The notes: a model not told the origin generated them from the sequence alone. Shown: positions 20,301-26,042, counted from the first letter of the stretch. The stretch is DNA of 34,165 nucleotides from Candidatus Rokubacteria bacterium RIFCSPLOWO2_02_FULL_73_56 (GCA_001788495.1 MGCF01000007.1:1-34165); one strand, 5' to 3'. Made by a program: numbers and translations.

Positions 20301-21508
20301 TGCCGGTGGACGCGGACGGCGACGACCTGCCCGACGTGTACGAGACCAACCTGGTCGCCGGCGTGGACAACGCCGACGCCACCGGCGTCAACGTCCTCGA
20401 CGCCGGCAAGCAGGACCAGAACGCCAACGGCCTGAGCGACCGCGACGACCGCTTCGCGCGCGACGGCCTCACGAACTTCGAGAAGTACCGCGGCGTGTAC
20501 CTGCGCGGGCCGCTCAACGGGACCGCGAGCGGGCCGATGCTCGACCACGTCAGGCTCGGCGCGGGCAAGCGGAACCTCTTCGTCCGCGGGCGCGGCTTCA
20601 GCACGGACCCGAACGTCCCGGCCGGCTCGTGCGGCGTGGACAACACGGGCAGGCCCATCGCGCAGGACGCCGCGCTCCTCGCGCGGTTCCCGTGCCCGGC
20701 CTTCGAGGTGGGCGACGCCTACCGCGAGCTCGGCATCCGGGTGTGGGACGTGGCGGCCTCGTTCACGGGCGCCTCCGTCCTGCCGACCAAATCGTACGCC
20801 GACCCGACCAAGCCGACGCTCGACCTGGCGACGGTGACCTACGACGCGGTCAACTGCGCCGGTGGCCAGACGTGCGACCATTCGGGCAAGACCGGCATCC
20901 GCCAGTGGCAGTTCCCGACCCTCGGCTACAGCACCTTCGGGTCGGCCACGACGTACGGCGACGCGCGGGTGTTCGCCCGGGCCGTGAAGGGCTACTTCAC
21001 CGACCGGCCATACCTCCACCAGGAGAACCTGACGGGCAAGTACCTGCCCATGGCCACCACCGGCGGGGTCCCGATGCTCGCGCCCGTCACGACGGTCTGC
21101 GACAGCGGCTCGGGGGGCTCGGACAACGGCGTCGCCGACTCGGGTGAGTGCAAGGACGCCGACGGCCTGCTCGGCGGCGACGTCTTCGTGGCGGGGCAGT
21201 TCAGCCTCTCCGTGAGCGCGATGGACGTGAACAACGACGACTGCGTCGAGCTGCCGTTCGTCGCCGACCCGACGACGCTCACGGCGTGCGACGCCAGGGC
21301 GGCGTCGGCGTCGGGCCCGCAGGCGACCTTCCGCCAGGTGGTGCGCGCGATCGTCACGCACGAGCTGGGCCACGCCCTCGGCGTGAACGTCCACACGACG
21401 GACGTGACGGACGTCATGTACCAGTACTCGATCAACTGGACGCGCGACAACCACTTCTCGTCGCAGGCGGGGCAGCTCATCCAGGTCCACAACAAGGGGC
21501 TCCAGTGA
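8324..21508 (+). CDS. Giant secreted multidomain protein: LamG, YVTN propeller, 25 Greek-key modules, DUF11, IPT, metzincin-like end
   Basis: This is a single 4,394-residue reading frame with a signal peptide at residues 1-20. Order of parts: LamG/concanavalin-like domain (about 29-240, SRWSFDEAGG); seven-blade YVTN propeller (246-545, repeated VSVIDT and PDGTRAYVAN); three carboxypeptidase-regulatory-like modules (556-839); block A of eleven more (840-1983); one DUF11 domain (1984-2111, LTYTLTVGNAGPG); block B, the same eleven module types in the same order (2114-3268); about 150 unassigned residues; four IPT/TIG-like domains (about 3420-3845); Asp-rich TSP3-like calcium motifs (DADGDDLPD, DQNANGLSDRDD, about 3993-4055); and a C-terminal protease-like segment with H4346-E-L-G-H4350-A-L-G-V-N-V-H4357 and a possible Met-turn DVMYQYS. 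There is no LPXTG, autotransporter or type 9 sorting end. It is probably an extracellular adhesive or matrix protein with a built-in protease. Its stop overlaps the next start (GTGA). Confidence 0.93.
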   Translation: MRPLRLVALLAALLAAPAAAQGPLPAPVSRWSFDEAGGSAVLDATGTGNTGALVGIVTRVPGLIGNAVRFDGPVGRVEIPSSPSLVRSGGHVTFEAVVYVDGPAPAANAAADGLNVIAAKTQSGFHEYGFFLQSGTATVVWTVADDGGNGRLAAPAPLSLKRWHHLLGTYDGDLQKLYVDGALVASAVRGPDLLDGSGPVVVGDYAALDFLQGPIFGTVDVAAVYDEPVDAATARALAQAALNVRGYVSNLAGASVSVIDPATGSLLATIPVGAEPHGVALTPDGTRAYVANFADDTVSVIDTRSNMVVGTLFGFSGPVSITIAADGSRVYVASRSGDFVTVLDAATNGVLQTVLLPPGSRPSFMALSPDGDQLWVTHELDAGISIVDTATYAVTSASPPGPAAEIALASDGARAYATGFFHDQLWIIDTLSLTTLSLPVGVAPHGVALTPDGARAYVANRGTTDLVPVLSNNTVSVIDTATATVLTTISAGLGFGPESVAISPDGTRVYVTALFSDSVSVIDTASNTVVGTIPVGAMPAHIALGPAAALAPPPPVTTGAILGHVRDNFGNPIGGATVQLNADLVGGTYATVTTAVDGSYAFSGVIPGTYRVSAQADGYATQWYNGKSVHHLSDHVGVTAGATTSGIDFALVAGAGGIGGRVTDGAGNGLAGVPVSIHLATGGYVLSALTDAAGYYTTGLRLGPGFYKAQVDTNGFVQQWYSGAATFDTASAIPVSGGSVTPGVDFALAGGAARIAGTVTLAGSGAPLAGIQIDVLDAATSAGVAGAQTGPDGTYATNQSLALGPYLVRASGPGVEPQTLGPFMLAAGTTLTVDFVMAPGGTITGTVRRAADFAPVAGAIVEVYDAVSGLWVAGSFITQADGSYATTGLAPGQYKVRARTLSGLAARYYVDSATIAGATPVTVSAGATTPGVDFALAAGGGIVGTVTSGATPLGAVSVEVYDFATNAWLDAAQTAPDGTYTFERRLAPGAYKVRARAAGYATQFSNGAQAFNAAAGVVVAAAVDTPVNFDLTPGRSITGTVRSSGIPLAGALIGVYDSNNQWVEGFFTSGADGTYTTEGRLKGGVSYKVQAQLSGYATQVYNGQRAVNAGTLVAVGATDVGGIDFALVPGGGFTGTVRDTFGNAIAGAIVDLFDAVSGAFLQGGFVTRADGTYDTGRLLTGSYKVKARVVAPQSFVDTFHTTVVDGSGLDLRTATTVTAVAGTDLPSVDIALPPGGRIAGTIRTRGSGLAIANALVVASRLQANNFSGTFSTRTDATGAYELRGLRDGEWVLRVEAAGHQVGHHSGSPDATVPDNAAATPIKITGAGTVSAVDLNLAPGGGSISGRVTRIGSGTPVPTNTQVQALIGAGSVFPRANFVTGAGTDGNGNYTISGLPPGQYLVQAASTGATAVGWYPTEAISAASAFSVTVTDGATTAGIDFAVPTSLRTISGTVRDTSGNPIRFGTVGAVNPFFQFTIRGAALNGDGTYTIGGLPPGKYLVRATTETTYEQRMYPDETVVPAGTPVDVTVAGQSGIDLVLPATGSTIAGRVLTLSDPDNPLSPLVPVPGVQVSVRNFTDNNAGSAITQLDGTYLVRGVPPGEYKLRMQNGPDTLRTPHGPGFTIRYYTASGTGAAIFDDASFVHVDPGSTVTGIDLTVAPATGRITGTVTAEDTGAAVVNGAVAIRESTSGAIVGTAVTRADGTFVVDNLAPGSYKLRASAPGFAAQWWSGQDTREAADEIAVAAGTVGGVDFVLTPSQAAFSGFAFDTASQPLRDVAITLYDAATFGVDADGLVTGFVTGVGVTDSQGRFVADNIKPGSYLALARALGYARVYHGQRPDAASAALFPITVTSPPGPDAPSVTFTMTRTSDVRGTISYTGPQVGALRIGLFCDPGLTERVYGLVVPSPVFPQAYQFGSPAPDTRGLLPAAVACPASEAYFVAAFVDSTPNGARDATEPAGAVGGVPLAENATASGTDLTLTDPAVTFADVSITKTAFPIVPILLGGQLTYTLTVGNAGPGIASGIALSDPLPAGTAFAAISVPQGVCVTPPVGEPGTVSCALGALVAGASKTVTLTVATTATGSIDNTATVTTTSTDPNGANNSASAPASVFETGRITGRVTATDGVSPIAGAFVEVFDAGTGAWVAGGIVTAGDGTYTTGELTPGQYKVRASASIPGLAATFYAGAPNLTLATAVTVTTGATTPNVDIALAAGGGIVGTVSSGGTAIAFAGIEVYDATTGFWVDSTQTSTDGLYTFSQRLAPGTYRVRARASGYATVFSNGVQAFSAAANVLVAAGADTTVDFNLTAGRSITGTVASGGVPLQGAWITVFDANNQWVEGVASAADGTYTTEGRLLPDRSYKVQAQLDGYVTQVYNGQRTLGAGTLVAVGTTDVAGIDFSLAQGGGFKGTVRDTNGTPIGGAIVDLFDPVTGFFLAGGLPTAADGTYDTGRILGGAYKVKARVPAPLSFVDTFHTTVPDGSGVDLRTATTVTAVAGQDVLGVDIAMPPGGRISGTIRTRGTLAPIANASVFVGRVAASNFSGAFFVRTDAAGTFEVRGLRDGEWTVRVEAAGHMVGYSSGVPDAPGPDGGVALPIAISGAGTVSPVDLHLTPGGGRISGRVTRSGGGAVPAGTQIQALIGAGSMYPRGNFVTGVGTDGNGNYTISGLPPGVYTLQAVGNQFANGTAMGWYPTAATSPASAVPVTVVDGATTAGVDFSVLGLTGGASPRTISGTVRDVNGNPIRFGTVVAIDPFFQFGIRGTALNGDGTYTIPTLPPGRYLVRAQTETTYEQRMYPDETVVPAGSLVDVTAGNQVGIDLALPATAGTIQGRVMTPSDPANPLSPLVPVPGVQVSARSFFDNNVGSAITRLDGTYLIRALAPGDYIIRMQNGPDTVREPAGPGFAIRYYTASGTGAAIFDDASFVHVAAGQSTTDIDLVLAPATASLAGTVTVQGTGAPVVGGAVSIREAASGAAVAVAVTRADGSFLANNLAPGSYMLRASAPGYAAQWSFGKDTLTAADAITVTTGAVSNANFVLTPSQAAFTGRAFATDGEPLRNVGIVLFDAATFSLDALGRTTGFVTGTNVTDSQGRFIATNIKPGAYVAQARALGYARVFAGGRPDAAGALLSTITVTSPPDPDAPAVNFNMALTADIQGAIANAGTQTGALRIGLFCDATLVQPVYTLAIPAPSFPQAYQFGRPGPDTRGLLPSSLACPVSQQYFVGAYVDTNSNGVQDATEPSGTFDGATAVGVAVAEGATLVGRDFALVEDLGAGGTTTTALAIVSTYVPAGGGLATLGDIRIDEHGARALSTAGRIRVTLPGGLAFSMLPVVSTGPSWGLGIVQTGPDAPRLESSGAVFSFALASRSSGGAASIIVSGMLVTASTGFVPDGAAVPVSVAVDASLPNGLTPESVQVAIFLAPPPDPVFTGIAIDSNAAGLGVTRTVVLNGLNFGQLDFTNSDLSLRDTIDFGPGITVIGAPSVSPDGKQITVTIQVDPNADAGPRTVSIIDRGPDGQQTIITATLPGGGSFSVDPLPVVTAAGTGETGAGPLFADLKKQTLYVGGSNFRPPTTTPSNLVVQVGGGGITVDPTSVVFLSDMRLAVEVDVAAGADALSPRTVTVTNPDLGTTTSAAILAIAPRPPDAPEGLPAPKNSGSSTSTTPPSLSSISPAAARTGASVTISGTNLGSATASKVTFTAANNAKVTVSPTSGGASSLAVLVPATAVDGPVTVANGTLQSSNSLAFTVTNPRPSGVSPGSAFQGDTLTLDVTGTKFQSGMTVQLSPSTGATLGAVIFVDATRVRIPVTLAANAPTGLRSVVVTNPDGGTATLANAFEVKLRSATTMTLALRRADGTPLDVPAWLPSVDGVSVTLDATGRCTAKTVTPTLLIVEAQLAGTSLPPQLTFTITPSAIKGTAANEDCEIDPVTLLPTAVPTNDFGIGQVATMPSLTAPLSVTVGGANGVYQAQLASWDWGGKVRIEVTDSPTSPTVAGSLRLPVDADGDDLPDVYETNLVAGVDNADATGVNVLDAGKQDQNANGLSDRDDRFARDGLTNFEKYRGVYLRGPLNGTASGPMLDHVRLGAGKRNLFVRGRGFSTDPNVPAGSCGVDNTGRPIAQDAALLARFPCPAFEVGDAYRELGIRVWDVAASFTGASVLPTKSYADPTKPTLDLATVTYDAVNCAGGQTCDHSGKTGIRQWQFPTLGYSTFGSATTYGDARVFARAVKGYFTDRPYLHQENLTGKYLPMATTGGVPMLAPVTTVCDSGSGGSDNGVADSGECKDADGLLGGDVFVAGQFSLSVSAMDVNNDDCVELPFVADPTTLTACDARAASASGPQATFRQVVRAIVTHELGHALGVNVHTTDVTDVMYQYSINWTRDNHFSSQAGQLIQVHNKGLQ
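10841..14272 (+). repeat. Block A: eleven Greek-key modules (first copy)
   Basis: Eleven modules, most opening with a G-x-I-x-G-T/R-V word, follow in sequence, from ITGTVRRAADFAPVAGA to VRGTISYTGPQVGALRIGLF. Block B repeats the same module types in the same order about 3,822 bases further on. Some modules are nearly identical between copies (for example TTYEQRMYPDETVVPAG in both), others have diverged considerably. Confidence 0.9.
14663..18127 (+). repeat. Block B: eleven Greek-key modules (second copy)
   Basis: This is the second copy of block A, 33 bases longer overall, from ITGRVTATDGVSPIAGA to IQGAIANAGTQTGALRIGLF, after the DUF11 domain. Length differences come from small in-frame insertions such as NQFANG near 16363 and the LTGGAS linker near 16481. 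Confidence 0.9.
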
Positions 21509-23448
21509 GCCGCCGGACGCTCGCTCCCCTGCTCGTCGCGCTGGCGCTCGTGCTCGCCGGCGCGGCCGCGGCGCGCGCCCAGGCGCCCCCGGCGGGCCCG
21601 CCCCTCAAGGCCACCATCGTGCTCGGGCAGGGCGCGCCCGCCGACGGCGTCTTCCCCGCGGGGGTGCCGGTCCCGATCGTCGTCCAGATCGAGAACGTGA
21701 GCGGGGCGGACGTGGCGACCACGGAGGGTTTCTCGTCCACCGATTTCTTCCGCCGCCTCTACTTCGTGGACCCCCAGGGCGGAATCGTCACCAACAAGGT
21801 CGAGGAGCAGATCCACACCGACAGCCGCGTGTTCATGTGCCTCTCGCGGCGGGGGGCGCTCCAGCGTCCGGCGATCCCCGTCGCGCCGATCGAGGTGCTG
21901 GTCGGGACCGGCCCCGGCGCGCCGGGCAACTTCTTCCGCGAGTACGAGATCGATGACGCGCGGAGGTTCTACGACCTCTCCCGCCCGGGCCGGTACAGCG
22001 TCACGGCCCGCATCCCGCTCCTCGTGTTCACGCTCTCCGATCCCGCCGCGGTCATCGACGACTGCGACCAGCTCCCGGGCCTGGTGGCGGCGAACGTCGC
22101 GGCGCTGACCGGCCGCGCGGAGTTCACGATCGTGTCCAACACCCTCGAGTTCGAGGTGGACAGCCTGCCGCCGCAGCCGCCAGCGACGACGGCGACGGCG
22201 GCGCCGGCCCCGGGCCCGTCGGGCTGGACGCGGCAGAGCGTCACCGTGAGCTTCACGGCCACGAGCCCGAGCAACATCCCCATCCAGCGGATCGTCATCC
22301 AGACCTCCGGGGCGCAGCCCGGTGTCCAGGACCTGTCGGGGACGAAGGGCTCCGTCACGATCACGGCCGACGGGCAGACGTCCGTCGCCTTCCACGCCGA
22401 GGACATCGCCGGGAACATCGAGGCGACGCAGGTCCTGACGGTGAAGGTGGACGGCACCCAGCCGATCGTCACCTGTGAGGCGCCCGACACGGGCTGGCAC
22501 GCGACCGACGTCACGCTGGCCTGCACGGCCCAGGACCCCGCCTCCGGCCTCGCGAACACGTCCGACGCCAGCTTCAGCCTCGCGACGGCCGTGCCGGCCG
22601 GCACCGAGACCGACGCGGCGACGACGGACGGCCGCACCGTCTGCGACGTCGCGGGCAACTGCGTCACGAAGACCGTCGGCGGGATCAAGGTGGACAAGAA
22701 AGCGCCGGCCATGACGCTCACCTCGCCCACGCCCGACGCCGTCTACGACGTGGGCCAGGTGGTGCTCGCCGGCTACGGGTGCACGGACGGCGGCTCGGGC
22801 CTCGTGGCCTGCGCGGGCCCGGTGGCCAGCGGCGCGGCGATCGACACGGCGACGCCGGGCGTCACGACCTTCACCGTCAACGCCATGGACGCGGTCGGCA
22901 ACGCCTCGAGCGCGTCCGTGACCTATCGCGTCGGGTCCCAGGACACGACGCCGCCGGTCCTGACGGTTCCGAGCAGCGTCACCGTGGACGCGACGAGCCC
23001 GGCGGGCGCCCTCGTGACGTACGCGGTCTCGGCCACCGACGACGTCACGCCCTCGCCGACCGTCGCGTGCGCGCCCGTGTCGGGGAGCACGTTCCCCATC
23101 GGGACGACCACCGTCTCGTGCACCGCGACGGACGCGGCGGGCAACACCACGAGCAAGAGCTTCTCGGTGATCGTCCAGGCGGCGGCGGCCCAGGTCGCCA
23201 ACCTGATGGACACGGTCAGGAGCTTCAACCTCAAGCAGGGGATCACCAACAGCCTGGACGCGAAGCTCCAGAACGTCGAGGACGCGCTGACCTCGGCCAA
23301 GAAGGGCAGCGTCACGTCGACCTGCAACCAGATGAGCGCGTTCATCAACGAGACGAAGGCCCAGTCGGGCAAGGCGCTGACGGTCGACCAGGCCACCCAG
23401 CTGCAGTCGGCAGCGACCAGGATCAGGGCCGTCATCGGCTGTCCGTGA
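21505..23448 (+). CDS. Secreted HYR- and FIMAH-domain protein
   Basis: From GTG 21505 (four-base overlap GTGA with the giant gene) this is a 647-residue protein; the longer track ORF from 21148 lies inside the giant. A signal peptide covers residues 1-25 (VALALVLAGAAAARAQ). Residues 27-220 form a beta-rich region I do not recognise. About 225-475 hold two or three Ig-like modules of the kind that describe DIAGNIEATQ and DAVGNASSAS. Residues 482-560 are a HYR domain (TPPVLTVPSSVTVDATSPAG, then TVSCTATDAAGNT). The last 85 residues are the helical FIMAH domain, with SFNLKQGITNSLDAKLQN, CNQMSAFINETKAQSGK and a final IRAVIGC. FIMAH ends many secreted bacterial proteins; its role is not settled. 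Translational coupling implies that it is made together with the giant protein and may bind or anchor it. Confidence 0.88.
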   Translation: MSRRTLAPLLVALALVLAGAAAARAQAPPAGPPLKATIVLGQGAPADGVFPAGVPVPIVVQIENVSGADVATTEGFSSTDFFRRLYFVDPQGGIVTNKVEEQIHTDSRVFMCLSRRGALQRPAIPVAPIEVLVGTGPGAPGNFFREYEIDDARRFYDLSRPGRYSVTARIPLLVFTLSDPAAVIDDCDQLPGLVAANVAALTGRAEFTIVSNTLEFEVDSLPPQPPATTATAAPAPGPSGWTRQSVTVSFTATSPSNIPIQRIVIQTSGAQPGVQDLSGTKGSVTITADGQTSVAFHAEDIAGNIEATQVLTVKVDGTQPIVTCEAPDTGWHATDVTLACTAQDPASGLANTSDASFSLATAVPAGTETDAATTDGRTVCDVAGNCVTKTVGGIKVDKKAPAMTLTSPTPDAVYDVGQVVLAGYGCTDGGSGLVACAGPVASGAAIDTATPGVTTFTVNAMDAVGNASSASVTYRVGSQDTTPPVLTVPSSVTVDATSPAGALVTYAVSATDDVTPSPTVACAPVSGSTFPIGTTTVSCTATDAAGNTTSKSFSVIVQAAAAQVANLMDTVRSFNLKQGITNSLDAKLQNVEDALTSAKKGSVTSTCNQMSAFINETKAQSGKALTVDQATQLQSAATRIRAVIGCP

Positions 23449-23527
23449 CCGACCCGGCAACGGAACGGTGAGGAAACGCTCGAGCACCGCGCCGCGCGCA
23501 CCGCGGCCGATTGAAAGGAGACCACGG

Positions 23528-24100
23528 ATGTCCAGGACAAGAGTCGTCGGGCTTCTGATAATCGCGGCGATGGCCGCGTCGATCCTCGCCCCCGGCCTCG
23601 CGAGCGCCGGCGGCGGCTTCGCCCCGCCCCCGCCGGGATTCGTGCTCAACACGACCAAGGACGTGTCGGCCGTCGTCGTGCTGGATCCCCACGGCCCCGT
23701 GGTCTTCGGCACCCCGGCGACCGCGACGGGCACGTTCGGCGCGATCACCTTGAACCGCAAGCACTTTGCCCCGGCGTCCGCGGTCTTCAAGGTGCCCGGG
23801 TTCGGCAGCCTGGGCGAGCTCGCGCTCGGCTGCGACCTCTCGGCCTCGACCGCACGGTTCGTCACGGTGCCGCTGAACGGCTGGATGTCCCAGGAACTCC
23901 TCGAGATTCTCTTCCAGCAGGTCGGGATCACGATCGGACCGCTGACCGCGCCGGTCCTGGTCCCCGCGGTCACGCAGATCGTGAGCCAGCAGTGCTCGCC
24001 CGCTCCGCCACCGGACGACACGGCGTTCAACCCTGGCTTCCTGGTCATGGAAGTCAAGATCGGCTTCTTCGCTGCGCCTGGCACGCCGATCCCGAAGTAG
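23528..24100 (+). CDS. Exported protein of unknown function
   Basis: This 190-residue protein starts at ATG 23528, set by AAAGGAGA seven bases upstream; the track start GTG 23468 has no such site. A signal peptide covers about residues 1-27 (VVGLLIIAAMAASILAPGLASA). The mature part is neutral and hydrophobic, with a Pro run (FAPPPPGF), two widely spaced Cys (LGCDL and QQCSP) that could form a disulfide, and strands such as SAVVVLDPHGPVVFG. No known domain is visible. It follows the FIMAH gene after 79 bases and may belong to the same secreted-protein locus, but its own good ribosome binding site and less skewed codon use suggest separate regulation is possible. Confidence 0.78.
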   Translation: MSRTRVVGLLIIAAMAASILAPGLASAGGGFAPPPPGFVLNTTKDVSAVVVLDPHGPVVFGTPATATGTFGAITLNRKHFAPASAVFKVPGFGSLGELALGCDLSASTARFVTVPLNGWMSQELLEILFQQVGITIGPLTAPVLVPAVTQIVSQQCSPAPPPDDTAFNPGFLVMEVKIGFFAAPGTPIPK

Positions 24101-24111
24101 GCCGACGGCAC

Positions 24112-24130
24112 GACGGGCGGTGCCGCCGTC
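24112..24130 (+). terminator. Hairpin after the 190-residue gene (weak terminator?)
   Basis: GACGG-G-CGG-TG-CCG-CCGTC forms an eight-pair stem with one bulge, 12 bases after the stop codon, followed only by TT. A second GC hairpin (GGCGGCGCCGCC) follows at once. It may slow or partly end transcription before the next gene, but without a T tract this is weak. Confidence 0.3.
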
Positions 24131-24167
24131 TTGCGCGACGGCGGCGCCGCCCCCGTTCCTTCGCTCG

Positions 24168-26033
24168 ATGACGCCTCGCCGTCCACCGGCCGTCGGGCCG
24201 CTCGCCCTTCGCGCCCTCGCCCTCGGGGCCCTGGCGCTGACGCTCCTGGCTTGCCAGCAGGCCCCGCTCGAGGGGATCGTCAGCTCGAAGACGTACCGGC
24301 CCGAGATCGTCGGGCGCGTGGGCGTGGTCGCGGCGGGGCGGCACTTCGCCGCGGAGGCGGGGCTCCGCATGCTGGCGCGCGGGGGCAACGCCGTGGACGC
24401 GGGCGTCGCGGCGACGTTCGCCGCGGCGGTGACCGAGATCTCCCACTTTGGCCTCGGCGGCGAGGTGCCGATCGTGCTCTACCTCGCCGACCGGCGCGAG
24501 GCGGTCGTGATCAGCGGCCAGGGCACGGCGCCGGCGGCGGCGTCCCCCGAGGCCTTCCGCCGCTTCCGCTTGATCCCGCCGAACGGCCCGTCGGCCGGGA
24601 CGATCCCCGCGGTCGTGGACGCGCTCGCGCTGGCGCTCGCCGAGTTCGGCACGCTCTCGCTCGCCGAGACGCTCGCGCCTGCGATCGAGCTGGCCGACGG
24701 CTTCCCCTGGTACGACTTCCTGACGCGCTATCTACGGCCCGAGCTGGAGAAGATGTTCGCCTTCCCGAGCGGCGCCCGCGTGTATCTGCCGAACCGGACG
24801 ATCCCCGCGGTCGGCAGCATCTTCCGCCAGCCGGACCTCGCGCGGACGCTGCGCGCCCTCGTCGAGGCCGAGCGCCAGCACGCGGCGGAGGGCCGGAAGG
24901 CCGCGATCTCCGCGGCGCGCGACCGCTTCTACCGCGGCGACGTCGGCCAGCGGATCGCCGCCGCCGTGCAGCAGGCCCAGGGCCTCATGACGGCGGCCGA
25001 CCTCGCTGGCTACCGGGGCCGCATCGAGCCGCCGACCCGGGGGACCTTCACGACGCGCCACGGGACGTTCGAGGTGTTCAAGACCGGCTTCTGGGGTCAG
25101 GGCCCGGTCCTGCTCCAGGCCCTCGGGCTCCTCCAGGGGTTCGACCTCGAGCGGATGGGCCACAACTCGGCCGCGTACATCCACACGGTGACGGAGGCGC
25201 TCAAGCTGGCGCTCGCCGACCGCGACGGCTTCTACGGCGATCCCGACTTCGCGAAGGTGCCGACGCGTGGTCTCCTCGCGCCGGCCTACGCGGAGGCGCG
25301 CCGCGCCCTGATCGATCCCGCTGTCGCGAGCGCCGAGGTGCGCCCGGGCGACCCCTGGAAGTTCGAGGGCTCGGCCGGGCCCGCGCGCCGGCTCCGTGTC
25401 GCGCGCGCGACCCCCGCGAGCTCCGAGGATCGGGCGCTGCCCGAGCTCGACACGACGACCGTCGACGTCGCCGACGCCCGGGGCAACCTCTTCTCCGCCT
25501 CGCCCTCGTCGGCGTGGTTCTCGGGCGGCGTGTTCATCGCCGGCGACACGGGCGTGCCGCTCGGCAACCGCATGCAGGCCTTCGTCCTCGAGGCGGGGCA
25601 CCCGAACGTCGTCCAGAGCGGCAAGCGGCCGCGCACGACGCTGACCCCGACGGTCGTGCTCCGCGACGGCAAGCCCTTCCTGGCGCTCAGCAGCCCCGGC
25701 GGCGACACCCAGGAGCAGCAGGCGCTCCAGGTGCTCCTGAACATCGCGGTCTTCGGCATGCGCCCGCAGGAGGCCGTCGAGGCGCCGCGGTTCAACACCG
25801 GCCACTACCGGGAGAGCTTCCGCCGGCACGCCTTTCGCGGCGGCGTCCTGCAGGTCGAGAGCCGGATCCCCGCGGGCGTGGTCGAGGCGCTCGAGCAGCG
25901 CGGGCACAAGGTGGCGGTCATTGGCTCGTTCATGATGAACACGGGGACGGTCGTGGCCGGCGTGGACCCGGAGCACGGCACGCTCTTCGGCGCCGCGGAC
26001 GTCCGGCGCCAGCGCTTCGTCGTCGGCTGGTAG
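24168..26033 (+). CDS. Gamma-glutamyltransferase-family lipoprotein
   Basis: This is a 621-residue protein of the Ntn-hydrolase GGT family, which cleaves itself into two chains and hydrolyses or transfers gamma-glutamyl groups such as that of glutathione. I choose ATG 24168 because a lipoprotein signal follows (ALALTLLAC, Cys as lipid site), so it should be tethered in the periplasm or outer membrane. Family marks are MLARGGNAVDAGVAAT, GPSAGTIPAVVDAL, TEALKLALADRDGFYGDPDF and, after the cleavage site, LSSPGGDTQEQQALQVLLN. The cleavage and nucleophile Thr should be T429 in LDTTTVDVAD; most relatives read TTH-[FY]-S-V-V-D, so the residues after the nucleophile are altered. The GGEVPI stretch also differs from the usual GGGG loop. 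It could be a cephalosporin-acylase-like or other gamma-glutamyl hydrolase. Nine bases separate it from the convergent cyclase gene. Confidence 0.88.
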   Translation: MTPRRPPAVGPLALRALALGALALTLLACQQAPLEGIVSSKTYRPEIVGRVGVVAAGRHFAAEAGLRMLARGGNAVDAGVAATFAAAVTEISHFGLGGEVPIVLYLADRREAVVISGQGTAPAAASPEAFRRFRLIPPNGPSAGTIPAVVDALALALAEFGTLSLAETLAPAIELADGFPWYDFLTRYLRPELEKMFAFPSGARVYLPNRTIPAVGSIFRQPDLARTLRALVEAERQHAAEGRKAAISAARDRFYRGDVGQRIAAAVQQAQGLMTAADLAGYRGRIEPPTRGTFTTRHGTFEVFKTGFWGQGPVLLQALGLLQGFDLERMGHNSAAYIHTVTEALKLALADRDGFYGDPDFAKVPTRGLLAPAYAEARRALIDPAVASAEVRPGDPWKFEGSAGPARRLRVARATPASSEDRALPELDTTTVDVADARGNLFSASPSSAWFSGGVFIAGDTGVPLGNRMQAFVLEAGHPNVVQSGKRPRTTLTPTVVLRDGKPFLALSSPGGDTQEQQALQVLLNIAVFGMRPQEAVEAPRFNTGHYRESFRRHAFRGGVLQVESRIPAGVVEALEQRGHKVAVIGSFMMNTGTVVAGVDPEHGTLFGAADVRRQRFVVGW

Positions 26034-26042
26034 GCGGCCGGC

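Noticed and set aside
8294-21490. 4,398-residue minus-strand ORF antisense to the giant gene
   Set aside because: Its translation is Arg/Ala/Gly/Asp-rich with no signal peptide or domain, while the plus strand has clear domains over the same span; it is a mirror of codon bias.
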